A program made the translations under genes and the position numbers. DNA of 48,022 bases from Affinirhizobium straminoryzae. GTDB lineage: Bacteria; Pseudomonadota; Alphaproteobacteria; Rhizobiales; Rhizobiaceae. Under the pieces are notes generated by a model. The model searched no databases and was not told the origin of the DNA. It worked only from the letters and a program-made list of their open reading frames with translations. Shown one piece after another: positions 47,064 to 48,022 of the stretch. The DNA lies in NCBI RefSeq assembly GCF_007004135.1, contig NZ_VJMG01000046.1, forward strand, positions 1 to 48,022, given 5' to 3'. Positions within the stretch are counted from its first letter, which is position 1. The number at the start of each line of letters is the position of its first letter.

Positions 47064-48022
47064 ATGACACGCCGCTATTTTGGCACAGACGGCATTCGTG
47101 GACAGTCGAACGTTTTCCCGATGACGCCAGACCTCGCGATGCGGGTCGGCATCGCCGTCGGCACGATCTTCCGGCGCGGCAATCATCGCCACCGGGTGGT
47201 GATCGGCAAGGATACGCGTCTCTCGGGCTACATGCTGGAAAATGCGCTGGTGGCAGGCTTTACCGCAGCCGGCCTCGACGTCTACCTGCTCGGCCCCATT
47301 CCGACACCGGCCGTCGCCATGCTGACCCGTTCGCTGCGGGCCGATATCGGCGTGATGATTTCCGCCTCGCACAACCCCTTCGCCGACAATGGCATCAAGC
47401 TCTTCGGCCCGGATGGCTACAAGCTGTCCGACGAACTGGAGCAGGAGATTGAGGCGCTTCTCGACAAGGATCTCTATTCGCAGCTGGCAAAACCTGCCGA
47501 GATTGGTCGCGCCAAGCGCGTCGATGGCGATATCTATCGCTATATCGAATTCGTCAAGCGCACCCTGCCGAAGGATGTGACGCTGCACGGCCTTCGCATT
47601 GCCATCGATTGCGCCAATGGCGCCGCCTACAAGGTGGCCCCGGCGGCCCTCTGGGAGCTCGGGGCTGACGTGGTGACCATCGGCAACACGCCGAACGGCA
47701 CCAACATCAACCTCGATTGCGGCTCGACCAGTCCGGACGCGCTGAAGCGGAAGGTGCATGAGGTGCGCGCCGACATCGGCATCGCCCTCGACGGCGACGC
47801 CGACCGCGTGATCATCGTCGACGAGCGCGGCGAGATCATCGACGGCGATCAGCTGATGGCCGTCATCGCCGAGAGCTGGGCCGAGGACGAGAAGCTGCGC
47901 GGCGGCGGCATTGTCGCCACCGTCATGTCCAATCTCGGTCTCGAGCGTTTCCTGGGCGACAAGGGCCTGACGCTTGCCCGCACCAAGGTGGGGGACCGCT
48001 ATGTGGTGGCGCATATGCTCCA
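47064..48022 (+). CDS. glmM: Phosphoglucosamine mutase (partial, cut by window edge)
   Basis: The 320 residues visible start [13 protein letters not shown] and have the active-site phospho-serine loop [13 protein letters not shown] (Ser102) and the metal-binding DGDADR at 243-248. It interconverts glucosamine 6-phosphate and glucosamine 1-phosphate on the way to UDP-GlcNAc. AAGGAG at 47053-47058 precedes the ATG by five bases. The last quarter, including the C-terminal domain, lies beyond the window. The ftsH-glmM order is common in proteobacteria. Confidence 0.96.
   Translation, partial: MTRRYFGTDGIRGQSNVFPMTPDLAMRVGIAVGTIFRRGNHRHRVVIGKDTRLSGYMLENALVAGFTAAGLDVYLLGPIPTPAVAMLTRSLRADIGVMISASHNPFADNGIKLFGPDGYKLSDELEQEIEALLDKDLYSQLAKPAEIGRAKRVDGDIYRYIEFVKRTLPKDVTLHGLRIAIDCANGAAYKVAPAALWELGADVVTIGNTPNGTNINLDCGSTSPDALKRKVHEVRADIGIALDGDADRVIIVDERGEIIDGDQLMAVIAESWAEDEKLRGGGIVATVMSNLGLERFLGDKGLTLARTKVGDRYVVAHML

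Overview
The window is chromosomal DNA of an alphaproteobacterium, most likely Rhizobiales/Rhizobiaceae. The evidence is high GC, dense genes, RcdA and DUF1192, cysteine-free L31, an intact ruvCAB-nudix-ybgC-tolQRAB-pal-cpoB-tilS-ftsH-glmM run, a class I fructose-bisphosphate aldolase in a tkt-gap-pgk-fba neighbourhood, and perfect CtrA-type boxes (TTAA-N7-TTAA). I see no tRNA or rRNA genes, prophage, insertion sequence or CRISPR array. It looks like core genome with a few accessory insertions, the clearest being a toxin-antitoxin pair inside the ruv operon.

Layout. 1-2 kb: 5' part of an ABC exporter (minus), rpmE with a structured leader and a strong terminator, then a D,D-carboxypeptidase. 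2-4.4 kb (minus): an amino-acid kinase fused to an acetyltransferase domain (acetylglutamate synthase/kinase type), rcdA, and an intergenic region holding two CtrA boxes and a probable trans-acting small RNA. 4.4-7.4 kb (minus): a tightly packed set of DUF1192, YmdB-type phosphoesterase, 5-formyl-THF cyclo-ligase and a CNNM/CBS membrane protein. 7.5-10.6 kb (minus): a three-gene phosphorelay (CHASE3 histidine kinase, single-domain response regulator, REC-histidine kinase hybrid). 10.7-11.6 kb (minus): 6S RNA, zapA and a DUF4164 coiled-coil protein.

11.9-24.2 kb (plus): central carbon genes tkt, gap, pgk and fba, with a K+/H+ antiporter between gap and pgk, and a soluble chemoreceptor with five equal-length PAS repeats plus a triple-CheW protein between pgk and fba. 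A perfect 12-bp inverted repeat lies in front of fba. 24.4-33.3 kb is a mixed region: PhzF-like protein, two tiny membrane proteins, an MFS transporter, an exported metallo-beta-lactamase-fold protein, an FMN-binding split-barrel protein, YebC, an unknown protein, a luciferase-like monooxygenase, and a HAMP/chemoreceptor-like membrane protein preceded by a CtrA box.

33.5-48 kb (plus): ruvC-ruvA-[vapB-vapC]-ruvB (Holliday junction processing), a Nudix hydrolase, the complete Tol-Pal envelope system (ybgC, tolQ, tolR, tolA, tolB, pal, cpoB), tilS, ftsH, and the 5' part of glmM. The genes most worth a closer look are the rcdA/small-RNA/CtrA-box locus, the toxin-antitoxin pair to which ruvB translation appears coupled, the five-PAS receptor with its triple-CheW partner, and the leader hairpin of rpmE.
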